Shown piece after piece: positions 50,069 through 57,895 of a DNA stretch of 64,000 bases (its first letter is position 1; every line of letters begins with the position of its first letter). This DNA comes from Allobosea sp. BK604 (GTDB taxonomy: Bacteria > Pseudomonadota > Alphaproteobacteria > Rhizobiales > Beijerinckiaceae), in the NCBI RefSeq assembly GCF_004341515.1, contig NZ_SLZF01000014.1, forward strand, positions 1-64,000. Direction: 5' to 3'. The notes under the pieces were generated by a model. It was not told the DNA's origin and did no database searches. It worked only from the letters and a program-made list of their open reading frames with translations. The position numbers and the translations under genes are program-made.

Positions 50069-50122
50069 AAAAGGCAAGTGACAGGATTGCGACATGTTGC
50101 GCTGCGCCATAAGCATTTGCAC

Positions 50123-50611
50123 ATGCTCACAGCCGTGATCAGGGCCGATGGCCCAGCCAGCGCGCTCGCCGCGACCTTTGCGGTGCTCATTCCAGCCGTC
50201 GCCGACGGATTCCTGGGCCATGCCGTCGTGGTCGATCCCGGCGGGGACGCGGAGATCGAGCACCTCGCCGACGCCACCGGCGCCAGCTATTTGCGGGCGG
50301 GCGCGGCAGAAGGCTGGCATCTCGGCGCGGCCCAGGCGCGCGGCGACTGGCTGCTCCTGCTCTCGGCCGGCGACATCCCGCAGCTCAACTGGATCCAGGC
50401 GGTCGAGCGCCACCTCATGCTGGCTTCGGATGTCGCCGCGCTGATGCCGCTGCGCGGCGTCGCCGCCTCGCTGCGCGAGCGCGCGGCTTTGTCCTTCGGC
50501 CCGCGCCGGCTGCGGGCGGGACTGGTCGCGCCCAAGGCCCTGATCCTGGCCGGGCGACTCAACACGGCGCCGCGGCGCCTGCCCGTGCGCCGGGAGCGCG
50601 CCGAGCTTTAG
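50123..50611 (+). CDS. Small glycosyltransferase family 2-like protein
   Basis: This is a 162-residue protein resembling the N-terminal part of GT-A fold glycosyltransferases: LTAVIRADGPASALAATFAVL, VVVDPGGDAEIEHLADATGAS, and GAAQARGDWLLLLSAGDIPQLNW, where SAGD corresponds to the D-x-D-like position. It is shorter than normal GT2 enzymes and lacks a C-terminal acceptor or membrane domain, so activity is uncertain. It is divergent from the radical SAM gene, sharing its SOS-box region, and ends four bases from the convergent YpfJ gene. Confidence 0.75.
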   Translation: MLTAVIRADGPASALAATFAVLIPAVADGFLGHAVVVDPGGDAEIEHLADATGASYLRAGAAEGWHLGAAQARGDWLLLLSAGDIPQLNWIQAVERHLMLASDVAALMPLRGVAASLRERAALSFGPRRLRAGLVAPKALILAGRLNTAPRRLPVRRERAEL

Positions 50612-50614
50612 CCC

Positions 50615-51499
50615 TTAGAGCTGGTTGGTCTGGAACGTATTGCAGCTCTGCAGCGAGCCGGAGCGGAAGCCGGTCATGAACCAGCGCGTGCGCTGGGCCG
50701 AGGAGCCATGCGTGAAGGAATCCGGCACGACCACGCCCTGCGAGGCCTGCTGCAGCCGGTCGTCGCCGATGGCCGAGGCGGTGCGCATCGCCTCGTCGAT
50801 ATCGCCCTGCTCGATCCGGCCCATCGCCTGGATGTTATGGGCCCAGACCCCGGCGAAACAGTCGGCCTGTAGCTCGACGCGCACCGAGAGCGCATTCGAT
50901 TCGCTCTCCGAGATGCGTTGGCGCATCTGGTTCACCTTGGGCAGGATGCCGAGCAGGTTCTGGATGTGGTGGCCGACCTCGTGGGCGATGACATAGGCAT
51001 AGGCGAAATCGCCGCCGCCGCCGAGCTTGCGCTGCATCTCCTGGAAGAAGGAGAGGTCGAGATAGACCTTGCGATCCTCGGGGCAATAGAACGGACCCAT
51101 CGCCGCCTGCGCCGTGCCGCAGCCCGAGCGGTCGATACGGGTGAACAGCACGAGCCGCGGCGCCTCGTAGCGCTTGTTGGCCTGCTGCGGCAGCACCTTG
51201 GTCCAGACGTCCTCGTTCTGCGCCAGCACGGCCGAGACGAAGCGGCCCATCTGGTCCTGCGGCGGGCCCGATGCCGGGCGGCTCTCTTGCGTCGGGGGGC
51301 TGCTGCGGCCGACGCCGAGCATCTCGGCGCCGCCGATCAGGATGCGTGGATCGATGCCGAGCGCCCAGCCGACGAGGCCGAGCACGACCATGGTGCCGAT
51401 GCCGAGGCCGCCGCGCCCGCCCGGCAATCCGGCGAAGCCGCCGCCGCCATTGCGCCGGTCCTCGAGGTTTTCGGACTGGCGATAATCTTCCCATTGCAT
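50615..51499 (-). CDS. YpfJ-family neutral zinc metallopeptidase
   Basis: This is a 294-residue membrane-anchored protein: a Gly/Arg-rich N-terminus, one helix (GTMVVLGLVGWALGI), and a peptidase domain. The zinc motif HEVGHH is in YAYVIAHEVGHHIQNLLGI, with LQADCFAGVWAH downstream as the likely third-ligand region. APRLVLFTRIDRSGCGTAQAAMGPFYCPEDRKVYLDLSF is split over the conserved substrate region. This is the YpfJ/zinc metallopeptidase (PF04228) family, of unknown substrate. It is monocistronic and convergent with the small glycosyltransferase gene. Confidence 0.95.
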   Translation of the reverse strand: MQWEDYRQSENLEDRRNGGGGFAGLPGGRGGLGIGTMVVLGLVGWALGIDPRILIGGAEMLGVGRSSPPTQESRPASGPPQDQMGRFVSAVLAQNEDVWTKVLPQQANKRYEAPRLVLFTRIDRSGCGTAQAAMGPFYCPEDRKVYLDLSFFQEMQRKLGGGGDFAYAYVIAHEVGHHIQNLLGILPKVNQMRQRISESESNALSVRVELQADCFAGVWAHNIQAMGRIEQGDIDEAMRTASAIGDDRLQQASQGVVVPDSFTHGSSAQRTRWFMTGFRSGSLQSCNTFQTNQL

Positions 51500-51596
51500 G
51501 GCGTAGCCCCCGGCCTGGTTCCGGCAATTTCGCGGAGAGCGATCCGGAACTCAAGCCGTTCCTCAACCGTCGTGGCGCCGGCCGGTTCCAGCACGC

Positions 51597-52601
51597 TCAA
51601 TGATAGCCGCTATCGGCCCGGACCTTGCCGCGGAAGGTCCAGTACACGAAGGCGGTGTAGAACAGGATCATCGGCAACAGGAACGAAACCCCGATCAGCA
51701 CGAAGACATGCGACGAGGGCGCTGCCGCAACGTCCCAGATCGTCAGGTCCGGCGGCACCAGATAGGGAAAGTTCGAGATCGCGAGCCCCAGGAAGCAGAG
51801 CAGGAAGATGCCGATCGTGAAGGCGAAGGGCGTGAACTCGTGCTGGCCGTGGAGCCGCTTCCAGGCCATGTAGCCGAAGCAGGCGGTCAGCACCGGCAGC
51901 GGCCAGAGCAGCAGGAGGTTCGAGGGCGTGAACCAGCGCTCCGCAATGCGCGGATGCGCATAGGGCGTCCATAGCGAGACCACGGCCGCAAAGGCCATCA
52001 GGCCGATGAGCAGCGTCTTGGCCTGGCGCCGGGCGCGCTCGGCGACCGGCCCCTCGGTCTTGAAGACGAGCCAGGTCGCGCCGAGCAGCGCATAGCCGCA
52101 GACGACGCCGACGCCGCACATCAGCGTGAAGGGCGTCAGCCAGTCCAGCGGGCCACCGGCGAACTGGCCGTTCTCGACCTTGATGCCCTGGATCATGCCG
52201 CCGAGCACCAGTCCTTGCGCGAAGGCGGCGATGGTCGAGCCGAGCCAGAAGGCGAGATCCCATTTGGCGTGATGCGGCTTGGCCACCCAGCGGAACTCGA
52301 AGGCGACGCCGCGGAAGATCAGCGCCAGCAGCATCAGGATGATCGGGATGTAGAAGGCCGGCATGATGATGGCATAGGCCTGCGGGAAGGCGACCCAGAG
52401 CCCGCCGCCGCCGAGCACCAGCCAGGTCTCGTTGCCGTCCCAGAAGGGCGCGACCGAGTTCATCATCTGGTCGCGCTCGCCCTCGTCCCTGGTGGTGGGG
52501 AAGAGGATGGCGATGCCGAGGTCGAAGCCGTCGAGCACGACATAGAGCATCACGGCGGTGCCGATCAGCACGGCCCAGATCACGGGGAGATACCATTCCA
52601 T
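51597..52601 (-). CDS. cydB: Cytochrome bd ubiquinol oxidase subunit II
   Basis: This is a 334-residue, roughly nine-helix inner-membrane subunit of cytochrome bd quinol oxidase. The start MEWYLPVIWAVLIGTAVMLYVVLDGFDLG and the following DGFDLGIAILFP and APFWDGNETWLVLGGGGLWVAFP are diagnostic. The ATG at 52601 follows cydA by 11 bases. The length is typical of the CioB/CydB short form. No cydX-like small gene is seen downstream. Confidence 0.96.
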   Translation of the reverse strand: MEWYLPVIWAVLIGTAVMLYVVLDGFDLGIAILFPTTRDEGERDQMMNSVAPFWDGNETWLVLGGGGLWVAFPQAYAIIMPAFYIPIILMLLALIFRGVAFEFRWVAKPHHAKWDLAFWLGSTIAAFAQGLVLGGMIQGIKVENGQFAGGPLDWLTPFTLMCGVGVVCGYALLGATWLVFKTEGPVAERARRQAKTLLIGLMAFAAVVSLWTPYAHPRIAERWFTPSNLLLLWPLPVLTACFGYMAWKRLHGQHEFTPFAFTIGIFLLCFLGLAISNFPYLVPPDLTIWDVAAAPSSHVFVLIGVSFLLPMILFYTAFVYWTFRGKVRADSGYH

Positions 52602-52612
52602 CTCGCTCTCCC

Positions 52613-54043
52613 TCAGATCGCCGGCTGGATCTTGTCGTCGCCAGGATGGCCGTCGCCGAACAGGACGGAGGCCTCGTCCTGCGTCGCCTTGAGCGTCCGC
52701 TTCGACGGCTGCTCGGGCGGATCCTTGGCCTCGCCTTCGGGCGGCCCCTTGTCGATCAGGCGGTTGATCAGCAGGATTCCGGCGGTGAAGACCACCGAGT
52801 AGACGCAGACGAACAGCGCCAGCGAGATCGCCACCTGCATCACCGTCACCGGCGAGACGGCGTCGGCCGAGCGGATCACGCCGGTCGCGAGCCAGGGCTG
52901 CCGCCCGACCTCCGTGACGAACCAGCCGGCGAGGAGCGCGACGAAGCCCGCAGGCCAGGTATATTGCGCGATCCGCAGCCAGTAGCGCGTCTCGAAGACC
53001 CTGCCGCGATACCAGAGCCAGGCCCCGAGCCAGCCGAAGACGATCATCAGCGTGCCGATGCCGACCATCAGCCGGAAGGCGAAGAAGGGGATCGCGACGG
53101 GCGGCCGGTCCTGCGGCGCGAAATCCTTCAGGCTCTTGAACAGCGCATCCATGCTGCCATGCGTCAGCAGGCTGGCGAGACCGGGGATGGAGACCTCGAA
53201 GCGGTTGAGCTCGGCCTTCTCGTCCGGCCAGGCGAAGAGCACGAGCGCGCCCGGCTTGGAGGAATCCCAATGCGCCTCGATCGCGGCCAATTTAGCCGGC
53301 TGATAGATCGCGGTCTGCTTGCCGTGGAAATCGCCGATCAGCGCCTGGAGCGGCGCGGTCAGTGCGATCATCAGGATCGCCATCCGCACCATCGTCTTGG
53401 CCGTCTCGGGATTCTTGCCGGCCAGCAGATGGCGCGCGCCGGTCGCCAGCACGACGAAGGCCGTGGTGAGATAGGCTGCCGTCATCATATGCGCGAAGCG
53501 CAGCGGGAAGGTCGGGTTGAAGACGATCTGCACCCAGTCGACCGGGTAGGCGATGCCGTCGCGGACCTCGTGACCGGCCGGGAACTGCATCCAGCTATTG
53601 GCGGAGAGGATCCAGAAGCCCGACAGCGCCGTGCCGCCGGCGACGATGAAAGCCGAGAGACAGTGCAGCCAGGGCGGCACCCGCTTCCAGCCGAACAGCA
53701 TGACGCCGAGGAACGAGGCCTCGAGGAAGAAGGCGGTCAGCACCTCGTAGCCGATCAGCGGCCCGATGACATTGCCGACCGCGGTCGAGAACCGGCTCCA
53801 GTTCGTGCCGAACTGGTAGGAGAGCACGATCCCGGAGACCACGCCCATGGCGAAGGAAACTGCGAAGATCTTGGTCCAGAAGCGCGCGAGCTGGTGGAAT
53901 TTCGGGTTGCCGGTCTTGAGCCAGAGCGCGAGCAGGACCGCGACATAGGCCGAAAGCCCGATCGTGAATGCCGGAAAAACGATATGAAAGGAGACCGTGA
54001 AGGCGAACTGGATACGTGAGAGCAGAAACGCGTCTATCGTCAT
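52613..54043 (-). CDS. cydA: Cytochrome bd ubiquinol oxidase subunit I
   Basis: This is a 476-residue catalytic subunit that oxidises ubiquinol and reduces oxygen at hemes b558, b595 and d. It does not pump protons and tolerates low oxygen and inhibitors. The heme-ligand regions are FTVSFHIVFPAF near residue 20, and MMTAAYL with HMMTA near residue 185, while GWFVTEVGRQPW and the GRQPW motif are diagnostic. The Q-loop is short, as in the cyanide-insensitive (CioA) type. It is followed by cydB; cydDC are not in the window. Confidence 0.96.
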   Translation of the reverse strand: MTIDAFLLSRIQFAFTVSFHIVFPAFTIGLSAYVAVLLALWLKTGNPKFHQLARFWTKIFAVSFAMGVVSGIVLSYQFGTNWSRFSTAVGNVIGPLIGYEVLTAFFLEASFLGVMLFGWKRVPPWLHCLSAFIVAGGTALSGFWILSANSWMQFPAGHEVRDGIAYPVDWVQIVFNPTFPLRFAHMMTAAYLTTAFVVLATGARHLLAGKNPETAKTMVRMAILMIALTAPLQALIGDFHGKQTAIYQPAKLAAIEAHWDSSKPGALVLFAWPDEKAELNRFEVSIPGLASLLTHGSMDALFKSLKDFAPQDRPPVAIPFFAFRLMVGIGTLMIVFGWLGAWLWYRGRVFETRYWLRIAQYTWPAGFVALLAGWFVTEVGRQPWLATGVIRSADAVSPVTVMQVAISLALFVCVYSVVFTAGILLINRLIDKGPPEGEAKDPPEQPSKRTLKATQDEASVLFGDGHPGDDKIQPAI

Positions 54044-54152
54044 GCCAACCCCCCGTTCTTCGTCGAAGGTCTGATGCTGCCTTGACCGTAGAACTACCTC
54101 ATCACGCCTATGTGAATCGTCGGGTCGACGCTGCGGACACGGCGCCGCGGCG

Positions 54153-54971
54153 TCACGGTGTCGCGCTGCCCTCCAGTGCCGCTTTCAGCGCGCGCAAGTC
54201 GCGCCAGGCCAAGCGTTTTTGCAGCGGCTGGCGCAGCAGATAGGCCGGGTGCAGCGTCGCCACTGCGCGGATGCGCCGCGTGCCCGTCTCGTAGTCCATC
54301 CATTTGCCGCGCGAGGCCAGGATGCCGGAGAGTCCGAGCAGCCCCTGTGCCGAGGGGCCGCCGATGCAGACCAGGATGTCGGGATCGGCCAGCTCGATCT
54401 GGCGCTGGATGAAGGGCAGGCAGATCGCGACCTCCTGCGGCGTCGGCGTGCGGTTCCCGGGCGGCCGCCAGGGCAGGAGGTTGGCGATATAGACATGCTC
54501 CTTCCGGTTCAGGCCGATCGCGGCCAGCATCCGGTCGAGCAATTGCCCGGAGCGGCCGACGAAGGGCAGGCCGATCCGGTCCTCGTCGGCGCCGGGCGCC
54601 TCGCCGACCATCATGACGCGGCCTTCCGGATTGCCATCGCAGAAGACGAGGTTCTTCGCCGTCGCCTTCAGGGCGCAGCCCTCGAAACGGGAGAGGGCTT
54701 CCTTCAGCTCATCGAGCGTGCGCGCTTCGCGCGCCAGGGCGCGCGCGCTCAGCGTCGCCTCGTCGGGCGCCGTGCCGGCAGCGGCATTCGGCCTGGCGGC
54801 GGCCGGGCTCGGGACCGCCTTGAGGGAGGCCGGCCGTTGCGCCGCGCGGGACTGGGCCGGCTGCGGTTCGGTGAAATGATTATGCGGCGTCTCGTCGAGC
54901 GCCTCGGTCACGCCCATTTCGGCGTACCAGGCGATCAGCTCGGCGAGGTCGGGCGCTGCATCCAGGGTCAT
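54153..54971 (-). CDS. Family 4 uracil-DNA glycosylase (UDGa-type)
   Basis: This is a 272-residue base-excision enzyme that removes uracil from DNA. The uracil-binding motif GEAPGADEDRIGLPFVG and the second motif TLHPAYLLR are characteristic of family 4. An N-terminal extension of about 85 residues is Ala/Pro-rich and low complexity. In the classical iron-sulfur group the first pair of cluster cysteines is C-x2-C; here the position reads CALK (Cys98), with other cysteines in LVFCDGNP, VAICLPFI and ILVCIGG. It therefore lacks the standard first pair. It lies upstream of cydA and divergent from ykvA. Confidence 0.92.
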   Translation of the reverse strand: MTLDAAPDLAELIAWYAEMGVTEALDETPHNHFTEPQPAQSRAAQRPASLKAVPSPAAARPNAAAGTAPDEATLSARALAREARTLDELKEALSRFEGCALKATAKNLVFCDGNPEGRVMMVGEAPGADEDRIGLPFVGRSGQLLDRMLAAIGLNRKEHVYIANLLPWRPPGNRTPTPQEVAICLPFIQRQIELADPDILVCIGGPSAQGLLGLSGILASRGKWMDYETGTRRIRAVATLHPAYLLRQPLQKRLAWRDLRALKAALEGSATP

Positions 54972-55078
54972 GGATCGACCCTACCACGCCTGCCGCCGCC
55001 TTCGCGAGCGCTTCGCATGCGGCCGAGCGTTCCAGCCGCTGTTCCAACCCTGGAAACTTTGCGGCTACAGTCCTTGCC

Positions 55079-55459
55079 ATGGCTGGCACGCTGAAAGACT
55101 GGGCACGCGGGATCAAGCGCGACGTGCACGCGCTCTATCTCGCATCGCGCGATCCCCGCACCCCATGGCACGCAAAGGCCCTCGCGCTCTGTGTCGCCGG
55201 ATACGCCCTGTCGCCGATCGACCTGATTCCCGACTTTATCCCGGTGCTGGGCTATCTCGACGACGTGATCCTGGTTCCGCTCGGCATTATCGCTGTCGTC
55301 AGGATGATTCCACCGGAGGTGATGGCGGAGCATCGCGCCGCCGCGGCGCTGGCGGACGAGCGTCCGGTGAGCCGGATCGCCGCTGCCGTGATCATTTGCG
55401 TCTGGTGCCTCTCGATCGCCCTCGCGGCCTGGCTGGCCTATCGCCTTGTCGCAGCCTGA
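55079..55459 (+). CDS. YkvA family (DUF1232) membrane protein
   Basis: This is a 126-residue protein with the DUF1232 core GYALSPIDLIPDFIPVLGYLDDVILVPLG, which forms a short membrane-associated hairpin, plus a C-terminal membrane helix (VIICVWCLSIALAAWLAYRL). The YkvA family function is unknown. It is divergent from the UDG gene, and the 173-base gap after it leads to the ETF-QO gene. Confidence 0.9.
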   Translation: MAGTLKDWARGIKRDVHALYLASRDPRTPWHAKALALCVAGYALSPIDLIPDFIPVLGYLDDVILVPLGIIAVVRMIPPEVMAEHRAAAALADERPVSRIAAAVIICVWCLSIALAAWLAYRLVAA

Positions 55460-55632
55460 AAGGCGCCGCGGCGCGTCCCGCATGCGCCTTTCCCTCGATC
55501 TCGGTTGCAAATCGGAACGGCGCCTTCGATAGAGGGTTTCCAGACTGGACCCGCGCCCGCCTTGATGTGGCGGGCATGATGGTTCATATGTAAACTAATT
55601 CGATCGAGCCGTGAGGCTTTGCGGAGGGCAGG

Positions 55633-57312
55633 ATGGATCTCGAGGAAGCGCAGAGCACCCCGCGCGAGAGCATGGACTATGACGTCGTCATCGTCGGTGC
55701 CGGCCCGGCCGGCCTCGCCGCCGCGATCCGTCTGAAGCAGCTCGACGAGACCATCTCCGTCGTCGTGGTCGAGAAGGGCGCCGAGGTCGGCGCGCATATC
55801 CTCTCGGGCGCGGTGATCGATCCGATCGGCCTCGACAAGCTGCTGCCCGATTGGCGGCAGGACGAGGCACGGCCGCTGCATACCCAGGTGACCGAGGACG
55901 TCTTCCTGTTCCTCACCGAGCCCAACGGTATCCGCCTGCCGAATTTCGGCATGCCGAAGCTGATGAACAATCACGGCAATTTCGTCGGCTCGCTCGGCCT
56001 GGTGACGCGTTATCTGGCGGCGCAGGCCGAGGCGCTCGGCGTCGAGATCTATCCGGGCTTCGCTGCGGCCGAGCTGCTCTATAACGAGGACGGCTCGGTT
56101 GCCGGCATCGCCACCGGCGACATGGGCATCGCCAAAGACGGCACGGTCTCCGATCGTTTCACCCGTGGCATGGAGTTGCGCGGCCGCTATACGCTGCTCG
56201 GCGAGGGCGCGCGCGGCTCGCTGTCCAAGATCGCGATCAAGCGCTTCGCCCTGGACGAGGGCCGCGAGCCGCAGAAATACGGCATCGGCCTCAAGGAGAT
56301 CTGGCAGGTCAAGCCGGAGAAATTCCACAAGGGCAGGGTCCAGCACTCATTCGGCTGGCCGCTCGACAATGGCACCGGCGGCGGCTCGTTCCTCTACCAT
56401 TTCGACGACAACCTCGTCTCGGTCGGCTTCGTCGTGCATCTCAACTACGAGAACCCGACGCTCTCGCCCTTCGACGAGTTCCAGCGCTTCAAGACCCACC
56501 CGCTGATTCGCGACACGTTCGAGGGCGGCAAGCGCCTGTCCTACGGTTCGCGCGCCATCACCGAGGGCGGTTGGCAATCGGTGCCGAAGCTGACCTTCCC
56601 GGGCGGCGCGCTGCTGGGCTGTGCGGCGGGCTTCGTCAACGTGCCCCGCATCAAGGGCAGCCACAATGCCATCCTGTCGGGCATGCAGGCGGCCGAGCAT
56701 CTCGTGCCGGCGCTTGCCGCCGGGCGCGCGCATGACGAGGTCGTGGAGATCGAGACCGGCTGGCGCGCGTCGGAGATCGGTGCCGATCTCAAGCCGGTGC
56801 GCAACGTCAAGCCGCTCTGGTCGAAATACGGCACCGTCCTCGGCGTCGTCGCCGGCGGCATCGACATGTGGCTGAACCAGCTCTTCGGCTGGTCGCCCTT
56901 CGGCACGCTGAAGCATGGCAAGCCCGACTACGCCACGCTGAAGCCGATCAGCGAGGTCAAGCCGATCGTCTATCCGAAGCCGGACGGCAAGCTCTCCTTC
57001 GACAAGCTGTCATCGGTCTTCCTGTCCTCGACCAATCACGAGGAGGATCAGCCGGCGCATCTGAAGTTGACCGACCCTTCCGTCCCGATCGTGCAGAACC
57101 TGCCGCTGTATGGCGAGCCGGCACGACTCTATTGCCCGGCCGGGGTCTACGAGGTGGTCTACAAGGATGCCGAGGCGAAGACCGAGCCGCGCTTCGTGAT
57201 CAACGCGCAGAACTGCGTGCACTGCAAGACTTGCGACATCAAGGATCCCGCTCAGAACATTACCTGGACGGTGCCCGAGGGCGGTGGCGGGCCAGGTTAC
57301 TCGAATATGTGA
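55633..57312 (+). CDS. Electron transfer flavoprotein-ubiquinone oxidoreductase
   Basis: This is a 559-residue inner-membrane protein passing electrons from reduced ETF (from fatty-acid and amino-acid dehydrogenases) to ubiquinone. The N-terminal FAD site is YDVVIVGAGPAGLAAAIRL, near residue 16. The body carries GCAAGFVNVPRIKGSHNA. The C-terminal 4Fe-4S cluster is held by CPAGVYE and NCVHCKTCDIKDPAQN. The length and domain order match human and Rhodobacter ETF-QO. The start at 55633 has GGAGGG upstream. It is monocistronic and ends with a good terminator. Confidence 0.97.
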   Translation: MDLEEAQSTPRESMDYDVVIVGAGPAGLAAAIRLKQLDETISVVVVEKGAEVGAHILSGAVIDPIGLDKLLPDWRQDEARPLHTQVTEDVFLFLTEPNGIRLPNFGMPKLMNNHGNFVGSLGLVTRYLAAQAEALGVEIYPGFAAAELLYNEDGSVAGIATGDMGIAKDGTVSDRFTRGMELRGRYTLLGEGARGSLSKIAIKRFALDEGREPQKYGIGLKEIWQVKPEKFHKGRVQHSFGWPLDNGTGGGSFLYHFDDNLVSVGFVVHLNYENPTLSPFDEFQRFKTHPLIRDTFEGGKRLSYGSRAITEGGWQSVPKLTFPGGALLGCAAGFVNVPRIKGSHNAILSGMQAAEHLVPALAAGRAHDEVVEIETGWRASEIGADLKPVRNVKPLWSKYGTVLGVVAGGIDMWLNQLFGWSPFGTLKHGKPDYATLKPISEVKPIVYPKPDGKLSFDKLSSVFLSSTNHEEDQPAHLKLTDPSVPIVQNLPLYGEPARLYCPAGVYEVVYKDAEAKTEPRFVINAQNCVHCKTCDIKDPAQNITWTVPEGGGGPGYSNM

Positions 57313-57342
57313 TCGCGCGTGATCTGTTGCGCCTCACAAGAA

Positions 57343-57372
57343 AAGGGCCGCGCCAAGCCTGGCGCGGCCCTT
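57343..57372. terminator. Rho-independent terminator after the ETF-QO gene
   Basis: A 13-bp perfect stem (57343-57355 with 57360-57372) and 4-base loop is followed by CTTCTTTG on the plus strand and by AAAAG-complement T-rich sequence on the minus strand. It separates the ETF-QO gene from the convergent small lipoprotein gene and can serve both. Confidence 0.88.
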
Positions 57373-57392
57373 CTTCTTTGGACTGACTTGGC

Positions 57393-57503
57393 TCAACCCT
57401 TGCGGATCACTTTCGGAGCCGGCTCCGGCTGAGGCGTGGCGCAACCGGCAACAAATCCAGAAAGCAACATGACAGTGGCAACGGAGAGAACGATCTTTTT
57501 CAT
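57393..57503 (-). CDS. 36-residue lipoprotein
   Basis: A short gene reads MKKIVLSVATVMLLSGF then VAGC and ATPQPEPAPKVIRKG. It has a Lys-Lys start, a hydrophobic core and a lipobox VAGC at residues 18-21, leaving a 16-residue Pro-rich mature peptide with a basic end. AGGA lies about eight bases upstream of the ATG, and a strong terminator lies just past its 3' end. It is too short for most gene finders. It resembles small entericidin- or Lpp-like lipoproteins in layout only; function unknown. Confidence 0.75.
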   Translation of the reverse strand: MKKIVLSVATVMLLSGFVAGCATPQPEPAPKVIRKG

Positions 57504-57895
57504 TGGAATGATCCTGAACGAATCGTCGCGACAGATGCGAGCGCCAAGATGTTAGAAGCGAATGCTTGACGGCTTGTAGGGGCGGCGCGCCCGAATTCGT
57601 CTGTCAGGCCAAGCTTTTGCTCGATTGTTGCGCGGCTGCTACGCCTCCCGGCTTGCCGCTCCGGCCTGCTTGCCGACATGCCCGGAAAGAGCCATTTTGA
57701 GCGCCTATGCGAAATGGTCGCAGTTTCGCCAAGCGAAGGGCTAGTCTTGGAGCGGAAGACACTTCGTTCCAGGTCGTCTCGGGTGGTAGTGAATCTGTCT
57801 TCAATCAGCATGTCGACCATGGTCGGGCGGAACGCCGCATTCCCCCTTCGCCGATGATGGTTTAGCGAGGCGACGGACCGAGGAGATTGCCAGTC
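57504..57895. other. Intergenic region without a recognised gene
   Basis: This 392-base stretch separates the small lipoprotein gene from the TPR gene, which are divergent, and must hold both promoters. Its base composition is less GC-rich than the flanks. Open frames here have no family features. The AGGAG at 57881-57885 is the ribosome site of the TPR gene. I see no RNA gene or dispersed repeat in it. Confidence 0.55.

Noticed and set aside
55029..55044. GTTC-N8-GTTC upstream of ykvA and the UDG gene
   Set aside because: The spacer is eight bases, so it is not a standard LexA site, despite the attractive link to a DNA repair gene.
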